From assembly GCA_963565915.1 (NCBI GenBank), contig OY751492.1, forward strand, positions 4,650,001 to 4,714,000: DNA of 64,000 nucleotides. Reading direction: 5' to 3'. The notes below the pieces were generated by a model. It was given only the letters and a program-made list of their open reading frames with translations, was not told where the DNA came from and made no database searches. This stretch comes from Entoloma clypeatum. Taxonomy: Eukaryota; Basidiomycota; Agaricomycetes; Agaricales; Entolomataceae. Below are positions 22,760-33,300 of this stretch, in pieces. How positions within the stretch are numbered: position 1 is the first letter of the stretch; the number at the start of each line of letters is the position of its first letter. Both the position numbers and the translations under genes were made by a program.

Positions 22760-23272
22760 GGGGGGGGGGTTGCGGTAATCATTTGTGGAGGGAAAGAGGA
22801 GGAGCAGTCAGATGACGATGACCGCATTGACGTGGATATTGAGCGTTAAACGTTGAACGTGAATTTGAGCATTTTGAACACTACTACGACGATTGGTTGG
22901 TTGCTGTGGAGTTCAAGGCAGAAAGCAACGCCGATCACGCGATCCTCACTTCCCCCGACCAACTCCCGACGGTCAGAAATGGGAACGCCTTTGCTTCAAA
23001 AAGCAAACCACGTGCCAATGAGCACTAGTGAGCGGTTGAATCGGTTGTAACGATTTTCCCACTGGCGGAGCCGGCGTCCAAGACAGAGTTCTGTCCAATC
23101 ATCGAATAAGATAGGGCTCATGCAGAACGCGCTAATATCATGTGCTGTGACATGACTGTGACTAGTATTTTGTGTTGTGTCCCCCGCTGTACTGTAGATA
23201 TTTTATACCTCCATAGCTTCATGCTCAATCCCTTCCCCGACATCTAACTCCTGCGCTGTGGGCATGTACGTG
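22760..23272. other. Unassigned stretch left of element B
   Basis: No gene seen. It contains a G-run near 22761 and ordinary mixed sequence up to the target-site duplication of element B. Confidence 0.4.
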
Positions 23273-23277
23273 TTCGG
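23273..23277. repeat. Target-site duplication of element B, left copy (TTCGG)
   Basis: TTCGG precedes the 5' LTR and recurs at 35582-35586 right after the reconstructed end of the 3' LTR. This pairs the two LTRs across the nested A3 insertion. Confidence 0.9.
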
Positions 23278-23626
23278 TGTTGAACATATTGCCAGATATG
23301 TCGCACTATGTGCTTGTCACAGGAAGTGACTATAAGTCACTATTACCATATATGTGAGTTTATGGTATAACCACGGACGCATGACTTGTTTATGTATTGT
23401 TTGTACAATGGTCCGTGCACATATTGGATTAGTATAAATACCCATGTATTTAGTACGGTGAATCCTAACTTCTTGAACACCCCAGTTCTTTGAGTTAACT
23501 AACAAGCTAGTCCAGCTTCTAGAATATCTTTAGTTACTCTTTACCAGGTTAGTGGAGCTTCCTTCATGCCTTCCTACCGTTACATCTTGAGCGCCCTTTG
23601 GGCTGCCTACGTCGGTTACTTCATTA
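23278..23626 (+). repeat. 5' LTR of element B (349 bp)
   Basis: Starts TGTTGAAC and ends TTCATTA, so the end is TA rather than the usual CA. The border is fixed by the PBS starting at 23627 and by the TTCGG duplication after the 3' LTR. A TATAAAT box lies at 23433-23439. The ATG of the accessory ORF is at 23566, inside this LTR. Confidence 0.92.
23433..23439 (+). promoter_or_regulatory. LTR TATA box (element B)
   Basis: TATAAAT in the middle of the LTR, repeated in the 3' LTR. Likely drives the element transcript, which would then begin upstream of the accessory-ORF ATG. Confidence 0.5.
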
Positions 23627-24402
23627 GGTTATGGGCCCCGGCCCTAGCGCCGCATGCTCTGAGTATCTTAGCTTTTGCGCTACTATTGGCAGCATCTGCT
23701 TTGTATGCTAGCCTGGAGACTGGTTTCCTCAGCTTCGAATACATCGAGCTCGACGGTTCCCTCGACGGTGAACCTCGCAGCATTCGAGGTATTGAATGTA
23801 CCTTTCAGTGGGCCATTCTTGATCGATTACTTGAGAGAATCCCTGTTACAATGATCGTATCACGAGAGCAAGTCCATATGGTGCCAACGGCACAGGGCTC
23901 AGTCCCTTCAGGTCTTGATGACAATGGACGCATTGTTGCACGTTGCGGGGTGTGTCGACAACTTGTTGTTGACAGTCAGCATTGCCCAAGGCATTGCATA
24001 GACAACACCACTTTTGACTACTCATGTACTACGTGTGATGCAGGAACAGCAAGGGCTCGAGTTCTAAACCGCAGACGGCGTAATCGCCGTACTGAGGTAC
24101 CTGTTGCGGTACCTACCCAAGATGGAGATCCCACGGATCCTCCGCCCGTGTATGTTGATGATGGGACCATCCCTGAAGCACACGGAGCACCTCCTCTTTC
24201 GCCTCCGACCCGACAAGTTCGGTTGCTGGATAATGACCCCTTAATTGAGGCGGCGAACAGAGTGAATGAAGTCATGCTCCCTATTCAGGGAGGATCTTGC
24301 ACCTGTGGGCAACATCGCACTCAGGGCGCACATGACGATTGGGTAGAATTAGTGATGGCATTTCATATGCTACCACTAGACCAAACAGAGAACGAAGAAT
24401 GA
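23566..24402 (+). CDS. Accessory ORF in the 5' leader of element B (278 aa)
   Basis: The ATG lies in the LTR 61 bp before its end. The frame reads through the PBS (encoding RLWAPA) and stops at 24400-24402, 90 nt before the gag ATG at 24492, in a different frame from gag. The protein has two hydrophobic segments (about residues 8-30 and 32-50). A Cys-rich patch follows (CGVC, then HCPRHC, then CTTC), like one or two zinc ribbons, then an Arg-rich run (NRRRRNRR), a Pro-rich acidic region and a C-terminal CTCGQH. No known retroelement protein resembles it to my eye. Extra genes of copia elements are usually 3' of pol, so this position is unusual. It could be a captured host gene with a role in membranes or regulation. 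Real coding is supported by its length and patterned Cys residues. Confidence 0.6.
   Translation: MPSYRYILSALWAAYVGYFIRLWAPALAPHALSILAFALLLAASALYASLETGFLSFEYIELDGSLDGEPRSIRGIECTFQWAILDRLLERIPVTMIVSREQVHMVPTAQGSVPSGLDDNGRIVARCGVCRQLVVDSQHCPRHCIDNTTFDYSCTTCDAGTARARVLNRRRRNRRTEVPVAVPTQDGDPTDPPPVYVDDGTIPEAHGAPPLSPPTRQVRLLDNDPLIEAANRVNEVMLPIQGGSCTCGQHRTQGAHDDWVELVMAFHMLPLDQTENEE
23627..23641 (+). other. Primer-binding site of element B (initiator tRNA-Met anticodon arm)
   Basis: GGTTATGGGCCCCGG directly follows the LTR and is identical to the PBS of family A. Complementary to the initiator tRNA-Met anticodon arm, so internal (half-tRNA) priming is likely. Confidence 0.78.
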
Positions 24403-24491
24403 TGATCGACAAGGCAGCTCGTCTATTTATTTTCTGATGCGCTTTTTCGATATAACATATGCTGACTCTATTTATGTTTCACAGCATCATC

Positions 24492-27400
24492 ATGTCTTCA
24501 AACTCGAAACTCGACCTTGCTTCCTCCGTTCCCAAACTCACCACCACAAACTTCTCCATCTATCAGGAGAAAATGAGTGCCTACCTCAAGGCTGCTAAAG
24601 TGTGGAGGATCGTCACCGGCGATAAAAAGATTCCGGTTGACCCTAAAGAGACAGACTTCCAAGATAAGTTAAACACTTGGCATGAGCAGGACGATCAGGC
24701 CCAAGGCCTAATTCAGATGTCCATTTCGGACTCTCTCGTCCATCACATCAAGGGAGCTAAAACCTCCAAGGAGATGTGGGACCTGATCGCCGTTAAACTG
24801 TCCACGGTCGGCCTGTCCACCGTCTTTGCTGATTTTCAGCAACTCCTCCGCACCTCTCTTTCTCCTGCTGATCCTTTATCTGGCATCGATAAGATGCAGA
24901 ACCTTTTTCAACGACTCGAGCACAACCACATAGACATCCCCAAGTTCGTCCGGATCATGATGATCCTGAATGGACTGCCTCAAGGCTATGATGGTCTAGT
25001 ACACAGCATCCTTTTTGATGCGGTACACTATGTGGCACCTAGCGGAGATCAATCCGCTGTACTCAAGATCAAGAAAGTAATCGAGCAAGTACGCTCAGAA
25101 TACTTCCGTAAAAACCCGCACGCTCCACAGTCCCAAGGAAGCGCTCACACGAACAAAATCTCTGCGGTAAAACGCGCTCGTCCTAACCCCCCGAAATACC
25201 AGCCTCGCACTGGACCCTCTCAGGGATCTTCGGAAGGACCGGCTGCTAACCAGCAGCATTCGCATCAGCACTCCAAGCCCTGGAAAGGCAAGGGACGTGG
25301 AACTTCTGCCGGGAAGACCAAGGGCAAAGGACCCTGGAAAGGTAAAGAGAAGGCGCATTTTGCCTCCTCTGCCATGGATAGTGCCCCTGATGGGCAGCTC
25401 CCAATCCAGACCTTGCCCAACACGGTCATTTACAAAAATGGGTCTATCTTCACTCCGCACCCCTCATCATCCACCGATTGGAGGATTAGGAACAACCAAT
25501 CACTTGCGATCGGTAATATTCCTGGCCCAGGCCCTTTCACGGACCTGGATGGAGCGCGCACACTGGCTAACAGCATTGGTGTCCCTCCAACAGCTCAGAA
25601 TCTAACTCGCCTCGTCGAGGTTCCTGTGCTTCAATGTAATGAAGCTGCAACGTCAAGACCGCTCTCAGCGCCTCCGACAATGGACCCCCGGAATCACCGC
25701 ATTCCGGTTTTCGAAGAAACACCGAGTAGAATCAGCTGGGCCGATGAGATGGAGACAGAAGACATAGCCCCCACCATAAGGGGCTATTATGATGAAGGAT
25801 ACATCAATGACTATATGGAGTATGAAGTTTCCCGTGGTGATGGAAACAACGACGACATGGGGTATGTTTCACATTCAAAAGCACGTACAATGCAGTTAAC
25901 AAATACTTCACAGAAGCCTCTTTGGAGACGAGTGAATGGACGGCGGTCCAATGTATTTTTATCATCTGCTGTACATGCGCTTATAGCGCAAATAAATTCT
26001 CATTATGCGAATTGTGCTGAATGTAAGAAACAGAATCAATCCAATTGGATTCTTGATTCAGGAGCATCATTGCACTTTACTTATGATATCAATGATTTCA
26101 TTGAGTATACCCCACTAAAAGATCGTCAATCTGTGCAAATTGCACAGAAAGGTCACACTATTCAGATCCTTGGACAAGGGACGGTGTTGATTAATCACAC
26201 CATCAAGAAAAACGGGAGAAAACAAAACAAAATAACTCGTCTATCACCCGTTTATTATATACCAGATTTAGACATTCGTCTTTTATCTGTAGGCGAGATC
26301 CTTAAACAAGGAAATGAAATTAGCGGACGATTTGGTTCGATCACGCTAAAGACCAATTCAGGTCTTCCTTTGTTTATGTGTTATCCTCATAAAGCAAATG
26401 AATCGATTTATTGGCTAAATGCCACGATCATTAAAGAGGAATGAATACACTTGGTTAGTCTTAGTGTCTCACAATCTGTTGATTATGACACCTGGCACAA
26501 GCGATTCGGACACCCTTCACATGAAGTACTGCGACATGCTTCTAAACATGTCAAAGGTTTCAATGGAGTGGACAAACCGTCCACTGAGCGACCCTGCAAA
26601 GGATGCGCTCTTGGAAAGATGCCTTCAAAATCTTTCCCACCATCTCAGACACGTGCTAAAGCACCTCTTGAGCTAATCCATTCGGATTTAAAGCAATTCA
26701 AGAAGGCGACTTATAGCAAATATAATTATTATATCAGCTTTGTTGATGACTACACATCACACGCCTGGATCTCTTTATTGAGACTAAAATCCGATGCACA
26801 CTCTGCACTTCGTGATTTTAATGCCATGGTTAAAAACCAATTCAATACGACAATTAAAACTTGGTGTTTTGATGGCGGCGGTGAGTTTGTCCCTTTCCAA
26901 GCAGATATGCGTGAGATGGGAATCCAGGGTGAAGTTACTGTGCCGCACCAGCCACAACAAAACGGTCGTGCAGAACGTTTCAACAGAACTTTAATGGATA
27001 AAGCACTTGCTATGTTGCATGATGCTTGCCTACCCGAAATATGGATTCAATTTGCGGTAGAACATGCACTTCACTTGTATAACCGAACTCCATTGAAAAG
27101 ACATGGATGGCTTACTCCGTATGAGTCCCTTAAAAAGGAAAAGCCTGATGTGTCGAACCTACACGTTTTTGGATGTGGTGCTTACGTCTTTCTTCCAAAA
27201 GAAATTCGTACTACCACCGCTAAATCCGAGCTGATGATTTTCATTGGATTTAAAACTGGAACTAAAGGTTACCGGTTTATGCGGATGCCAAACAACGTGG
27301 TCTTCATAGGTGTCACAGCAATGTTTGATGAACAGCTGTTCCCAAAATGTTCTACATTGAACAAAATACCTTCGATAACACAATACCATGATCCAACATC

Positions 27401-29639
27401 AGATGATATGGGAAACGATGATGAAAATGGACATGATGGCCTGTCTGATTTACCAACCGACGATTTCCATTCAGAAGACAATGATGCACATGGTCCTGGC
27501 GGTTCACATTACCCGTCTAATCCAGGAACCCATGATGACAATCATAACCTCCCTGATACAAATAGCGACCAAACTGGTCAGCTTCCCGAAGGTTCCAATC
27601 AGGCTTCTGATGGAACAAACAGACAGGACACCGCTGAGAATCAGCAGTGGGTTCCCCGGACTCGCAATCCAGGGAAACGTGTGCGCATAGATGCACCAAA
27701 CAATGATCGTACCTTACCAGGCGATTATCGTCCACAAACTGATCGTCCTCGTCGTACTCGGGTTATACCCCAGCGTCCTGGAAATGTTTATGGGAATAAC
27801 CCGGCTGAGGCCTTGCATCAAAATCAGCGTGATTGGAGCAGAACCGTTCAGGAGGATTCACAGCGATACGCCTATAATCCCTGATCGGAGACCAGACCCC
27901 AGCAATCTGGCGCTGATCCATCAACTAGCTCCGCTGATCCTCAGATGTATCAGAACAATTCCAATCCGAATTCGGATATAGATATGGAGGAATCACTCTA
28001 TATTAGGGAAGGGGGAGGACAGTCACAAATGCTTGCGCACTTGCTATCTAAAGCAATCCCTGCATATGACGAAATTCCACAAGACCCAAAGTCTTGGCAA
28101 ATGAAGGACATAAATAAGCTACCTGAAAAGGAAAAGCTTGAATGGAAAGCAGCATGTCGTGAGGAACTAGAAGCCCTCCGAAAGCGCAATGTCTTTAAGT
28201 TGGTTGACCTGCCTAAAGGTCGTAAAACCATCAGAAATCGATGGGTATTCGACGTCAAAACTGACGGACGAAAGAAGGCACAACTCGTTGCCAAGGCTTT
28301 CTCACAGATTGAGGGTATCGATTTTGATGAGATCTTCTCACCTGTGATACGTTTCGAGACTATCCGAATCCTCTTTGCCGTAGCTGCGCTTGAAGGATGG
28401 GTGATTGAAGGAGTAGATGTCAAATCAGCTTTTCTCTATGGAGAACTCGATGAGGAAATCTATATGAATCAACCCGAAGGCTTTGTTGTCAAAGGCCAAG
28501 AACGGAAGGTCATCCGTTTATTAAAAGCACTCTATGGCCTAAAACAGGCTGCGAGAGCGTGGTGGATCGCGCTCAATGCATCAATGGAGAAGCTAGGTTT
28601 TACTCGATGTAGAACTGACTCAGGCGTCTTTGTTTACCACAACAAACAATCAGGTGATTTGATAATCGCTTTGATCTATGTTGATGACGGCCTGTTCATG
28701 GGATCAAACCCAGATCTTGTTCGCAAGATAAAATCTGACTTTAAAAATAAATGGGAAAGTCGTGATCTTGGTATTGCTAAAGAATTCTTGCGTATGAGAA
28801 TACGACAAAATTCAGAAAAGCAGATCGTAACAATCGATCAGTCAGAATACCTAAAGAAGATCATTAAGCGCTTTGGCTTAGAAAATGCAAAGGCTGCTGA
28901 CACTCCACTCCCAAAGGGTTATTACCCTGCACCAAATGAGGGGGAGGTGGATCCCACACTCAAAACAAGGTACCAAATGATCATTGGATCGTTGTTGTAC
29001 TTGTCCATTGGAACGAGACCGGACATTGCTTTTGCAGTTGCAAAAATGTCACAAATGTCTGCAAACCCTTCCAAAGAGCATGAGAAATACACTCTACGGA
29101 TTATCAGATATCTTGTTGGTACTCAAGACTATTCTATAATCTATGATGGTCGATCCAAAGCTTCCTTTGAAGCATGGACAGATTCAGACTGGGCATCAGA
29201 CCCATCTGATAGAAAGTCCCAATCGGGATATTTCCTTAAACTTGCAGGAGGACTTGTTCTTTGGAAAAGTCGCAAGCAAAAGACAGTGGCACATTCGTCC
29301 ACTGAGGCAGAAATGGTTGCTGCCAGTGAATGTTCGCAGGAGTGCAAATGGGTTACTCATCTCTTCAAAGAGCTTGGACTACAGGACATTACCAAAATGC
29401 CGTTCCATGTAGATAACCAAGGCGCGATTTTCAATGCGCAAAACCCAGTCACTGAAGGCAGAACCAAACATATAGCAATCCATCACTTTGCTATACGCGA
29501 TAGAGTTAAAGATGGATTGATCGAACCACGGTTCGTTCCAGGAACAGAGAATCCGGCTGATATGTTTACCAAGCCACTTGGTCGCCAGGAATTTGAAAAA
29601 TTCCGTGCTCTACTCCGAATGGAGTTTAAAGAGCCTTAA
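24492..29639 (+). pseudogene. Gag-Pol polyprotein of element B, one frame with two TGA codons
   Basis: A single frame from the ATG at 24492 (MSSNSKLDLASS) to TAA at 29637-29639, interrupted only by TGA at 26442-26444 and 27882-27884. Order: Gag core (about residues 1-215), a Gly/Lys-rich basic tail without CCHC, protease (DSGASLHF near 26060), HHCC region (WHKRFGHP near 26490), integrase (D in LIHSDLK near 26680, D in DGGGEF near 26873, E in NGRAERFNRT near 26965), a hydrophilic linker, RT (AFLYGEL, YVDD near 28677), and RNase H (TDSDWAS near 29180, STEAEM near 29300). The first TGA separates protease from integrase, the second integrase from RT. They are either mutations or read-through sites. 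No indels are evident. Confidence 0.9.
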
Positions 29640-29670
29640 CTCCACTTACAAAACCTACCCGGGATTCTAA

Positions 29671-29681
29671 GTGAGGGGGAG
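29671..29681 (+). other. Polypurine tract of element B
   Basis: GTGAGGGGGAG directly before the 3' LTR, the expected plus-strand DNA primer site. Confidence 0.7.
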
Positions 29682-29990
29682 TGTTGAACATATTGCCAGA
29701 TATGTCGCACTATGTGCTTGTCACAGGAAGTGACTATAAGTCACTATTACCATATATGTGAGTTTATGGTATAACCACGGACGCATGACTTGTTTATGTA
29801 TTGTTTGTACAATGGTCCGTGCACATATTGGATTAGTATAAATACCCATGTATTTAGTACGGTGAATCCTAACTTCTTGAACACCCCAGTTCTTTGAGTT
29901 AACTAACAAGCTAGTCCAGCTTCTAGAATATCTTTAGTTACTCTTTACCAGGTTAGTGGAGCTTCCTTCATGCCTTCCTACCGTTACATC
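29682..29990 (+). repeat. 3' LTR of element B, first part (309 bp)
   Basis: Same as 23278-23586 of the 5' LTR. It stops at ACATC, where copia A3 begins. The last 5 bp are the A3 target-site duplication. Confidence 0.93.
29986..29990. repeat. Target-site duplication of A3, left copy (ACATC)
   Basis: ACATC flanks A3 on both sides (29986-29990 and 35537-35541). One copy belongs to the interrupted LTR of element B. Confidence 0.93.
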
Positions 29991-30300
29991 TGTTGAAGTT
30001 CCACCTGGGCGTTAGCCACAGATGTACTGAGCAACCTGCTACAGTGGAAGTACTCTACATAACCGTTCTTAGCCACTTACATGGTTTGGGAGGGGTGAGG
30101 CTGGTGAGAGCGGTTGAGGCTGGTAAGAGCGATGGAGCTGGTTAAGAGTCAAGAGACAACTTGTTGATATTAACAGTTTCCTGGTCTTATATACCGTACT
30201 ACTGTTTGTACCAACCAAATAAGTATGTAATCAAAGATGTGTAAAGGTCACGTGATATAATCTAATCTAATCTAATCTACGTGATGGAAAAGTTTCAACA
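29991..30300 (-). repeat. 3' LTR of A3 (310 bp)
   Basis: On the plus strand it starts TGTTGAAG and ends TTTCAACA; CACGTGA and ATCTA tandem repeats lie close to the U3 end. Nearly identical to 35227-35536. Confidence 0.94.
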
Positions 30301-30365
30301 CCCCCCCATATTTAGTACATACTTCTAAATACATCTTACTTTTTCCCATATAGGTACTCTTTCGT

Positions 30366-33300
30366 CTAGTTTTTAAGTAATCCAAAGTACGGGATAAACT
30401 TGCTAAAGAGGACTTTCCCCAGATTCTTAGTTAAAAGGTCTGCAGGGTTATTCACTCCTTCGATGAATTCGACCGTAATGATGCCTTCGGATACTTTTTC
30501 TCTGACGAAGTGGAATCGCACGTCAATGTGCTTGGACCGCTTTTCAGTTACAGGGTTGGATGCAATAAAGACGGAGCCATTGTTATCTCCATAGATCGGG
30601 ACTGATCCGATCTGCATCCCAAGTTCGGCAAGCATGCTTCTAAGCCATGTCACTGCGCGACTGCAATCTGATAGCGCCATGTATTCTGCTTCCGTGGAAG
30701 AGAGGGCAATGGTTTTTTGCGCCGATGAAACCCATGTTACTGCTCCAGATGCCAGCGATACGAAGTAACCAGTGGTGGACTTCCTGGTGTTTTCGTCTGA
30801 CGCCCAATCGGAGTCTGTGAATGCGTAGATTCCTTTCCCAGAATCACCATCGTACATGATCGCGTAATTTTTTGTCGCCTTCAAATACCTGCAAATATCC
30901 CTTGCCACTTCTAAATGGCGTTTGGTAGGGTTTGCGGAGAATTGGGACATTTTGATTACGGCGAAACAAATGTCGGGTCTTGTCCCGATCATTAAGTACA
31001 ATAGTGACCCGATGACGGATTGGTACTTGGATCTGAGTTCCGCATTGGGTTCATCTTCAGACTTCATGGGTTTGTAGCCCATCGGGAGTGGGGTATGGGT
31101 GGCATTAGATTCGCTCATCCCCATGCGTGCGAGAATTTTCTCAAGGTAGGGTACTTGATCAATGAAGATCCGCTTCCCACGTTGCCTTATTTGGATAGAG
31201 AGAAATTCTTTTGGTTCCCCATCAGGGACTAGGTGGCCTAGATCCCTACATTCCCATGTTGTCATGAAGGCCTTCTTCTTTTCCAGCGTGTATTCCCGGT
31301 TTGTGCCGAGAAAAGCAGAGTCATCGACATAAATGACGGCGATCACAGTTTCCCCTTTGGTACTTGTGTGAATGAAAACTCCCGCATCGGAGTGAAGCCG
31401 GGCAAAGCCGAGCTTTTTCATGGAGGAATCGAGTTCCCTCCACCAGGCTAATGCGGCCTGCTTGAGTCCGTATAGGGCTTTGTATAGTCGGTACACGAGG
31501 TTTTCTTTCCCTTTTACTATGTAGCCCTCAGGCTGTCGCATGTAAATTACCTCACGGAGTGTTCCATAGAGGAAGGCTGCTGAGACGTCCAAGAGTGTCA
31601 TGAACCACCCTTCAAGGGCTGTCAATGCCAGAATCAATCGGACTGTCTCGTATCTCACTACTGGTGAGAAGATCTGATCGAAGTCAATCCCTTCTACCTG
31701 TGAGAAACCTTTTGCAACAAGGCGCGCTTTCAAACGCCCGTCGGATTTTTCGTTGTAAACCCATTTGTTCCTTAGAGCTTTCCTCCCTGTAGGTAGGGGT
31801 ACTAACTCCGTGATCACCCCGCGGCTTTTGAGCATGTCTAGCTCTTTTCGTTCTGCCGCATACCAATCTTCTTTGTTCGGAAGAGAGTATATGTCTTTGT
31901 GTGACATTTCGATGATGCCTACTTGGATGGAGATTGCCTCCATTAGGAGATCGTTCATCCATGCCGTTTGACCGCCCAGTCTACGTCTTCGATCCATTTT
32001 TTCAAGATCAGAAGCAGGGGTGTCTTCCCCATAGATGCTATCTGGCATTCTCCGAACTCGTCGTTCCCTGATCGGTCGATCTGGTACTTGCTCGGGCTCT
32101 GGAGTGGGTACTCGTGGCTCATCATCGGGTTCGCTACACGGCAAATCATCGTCTGATTCAGGGTGATCCTGTCCAGTGGGAACAGGGTCGTGAGGTTTTT
32201 CGTAATGACTGTCATTGTCATCGTTTCCGGGGATGAGGTCCTCAAACTCATCAGCCGGTTCTGGGTTTTCCATTTCTGGATGGTTCTCTGGCAAAGGGTC
32301 GATGTGGCATCTAGGGTACTTGCTTTCATCAAAGATAGCTTTCCCACCCATGAAAATTGTATTAGTCTCAGGATCCATGAAACGGTATCCTTTGACCCCT
32401 GGCTTTGATCCGAGATAAATCATCAATCGAGATCTAGACTCCAGGGAATTTCTACGTTTTTCTTTTGGGATATACACATATGCCTGACATCCGAAGACTC
32501 TGATGCTTGACATATCGGGGATCTCATTGGTCACCCTGAAGTAAGGGGTATTCCATTCGAGACGCTGCATGGGGGTTCTGTTGTAGAGAAAAGCTGCATG
32601 TTCCAAACAGAATTCCCACCACATAGGTGGTAAGCACGCGTCGAAGCGCAAGGCCTGAGATTTCTCCCACAGGGTTCGATTTATCCGTTCTGCTCGACCG
32701 TTCTGCTGGTGCTGATACGGGAGCGTGACGTCGATCAGAATTCCATGATCGGCAAGTACATCCTTGTATTCATTAAATTCTCCACCTCCATCAACTCGCC
32801 ATTTCTTAGGAGTGGCTGCGAATTGATTCTGGATCATCGCAAGGAATTGTCGTAGTGCTATGACAGCATCCGACTTCTTCCTAAGCAAGACGACCCAGAC
32901 GTGGGATGAAAAATCGTCCAAAAACGTAAGGAAATATTTATATTTGTGGTATGATGCCGTGGATATTTGTTTAAGATCGGAATGGATCAGATCAAAGGTT
33001 TTTGTTGCCCTTGTTATCGAATTTGGATATGACTGATTTGGCATTTTCCCTTTGAGGCAACCTGTGCAACTTTCCTGTGATTTCTCACGTACTAGTGTTT
33101 CAGGTACCCCTTTGGTACTGGTGGGAATCTTTCGGAGTGCTTGATCATTTGGGTGACCAAGGCGCTTGTGCCATGTTTCAACAGTGATTTCGCTCGAGAT
33201 CACATGGATCTGGTCATAGCGTATTTCAGTGTCTAACCAGTAAATGGTTTGACCAAGGATGTGGGGCGAAAACTGGATTTTGCTCAGCCCTTTGGAGATG

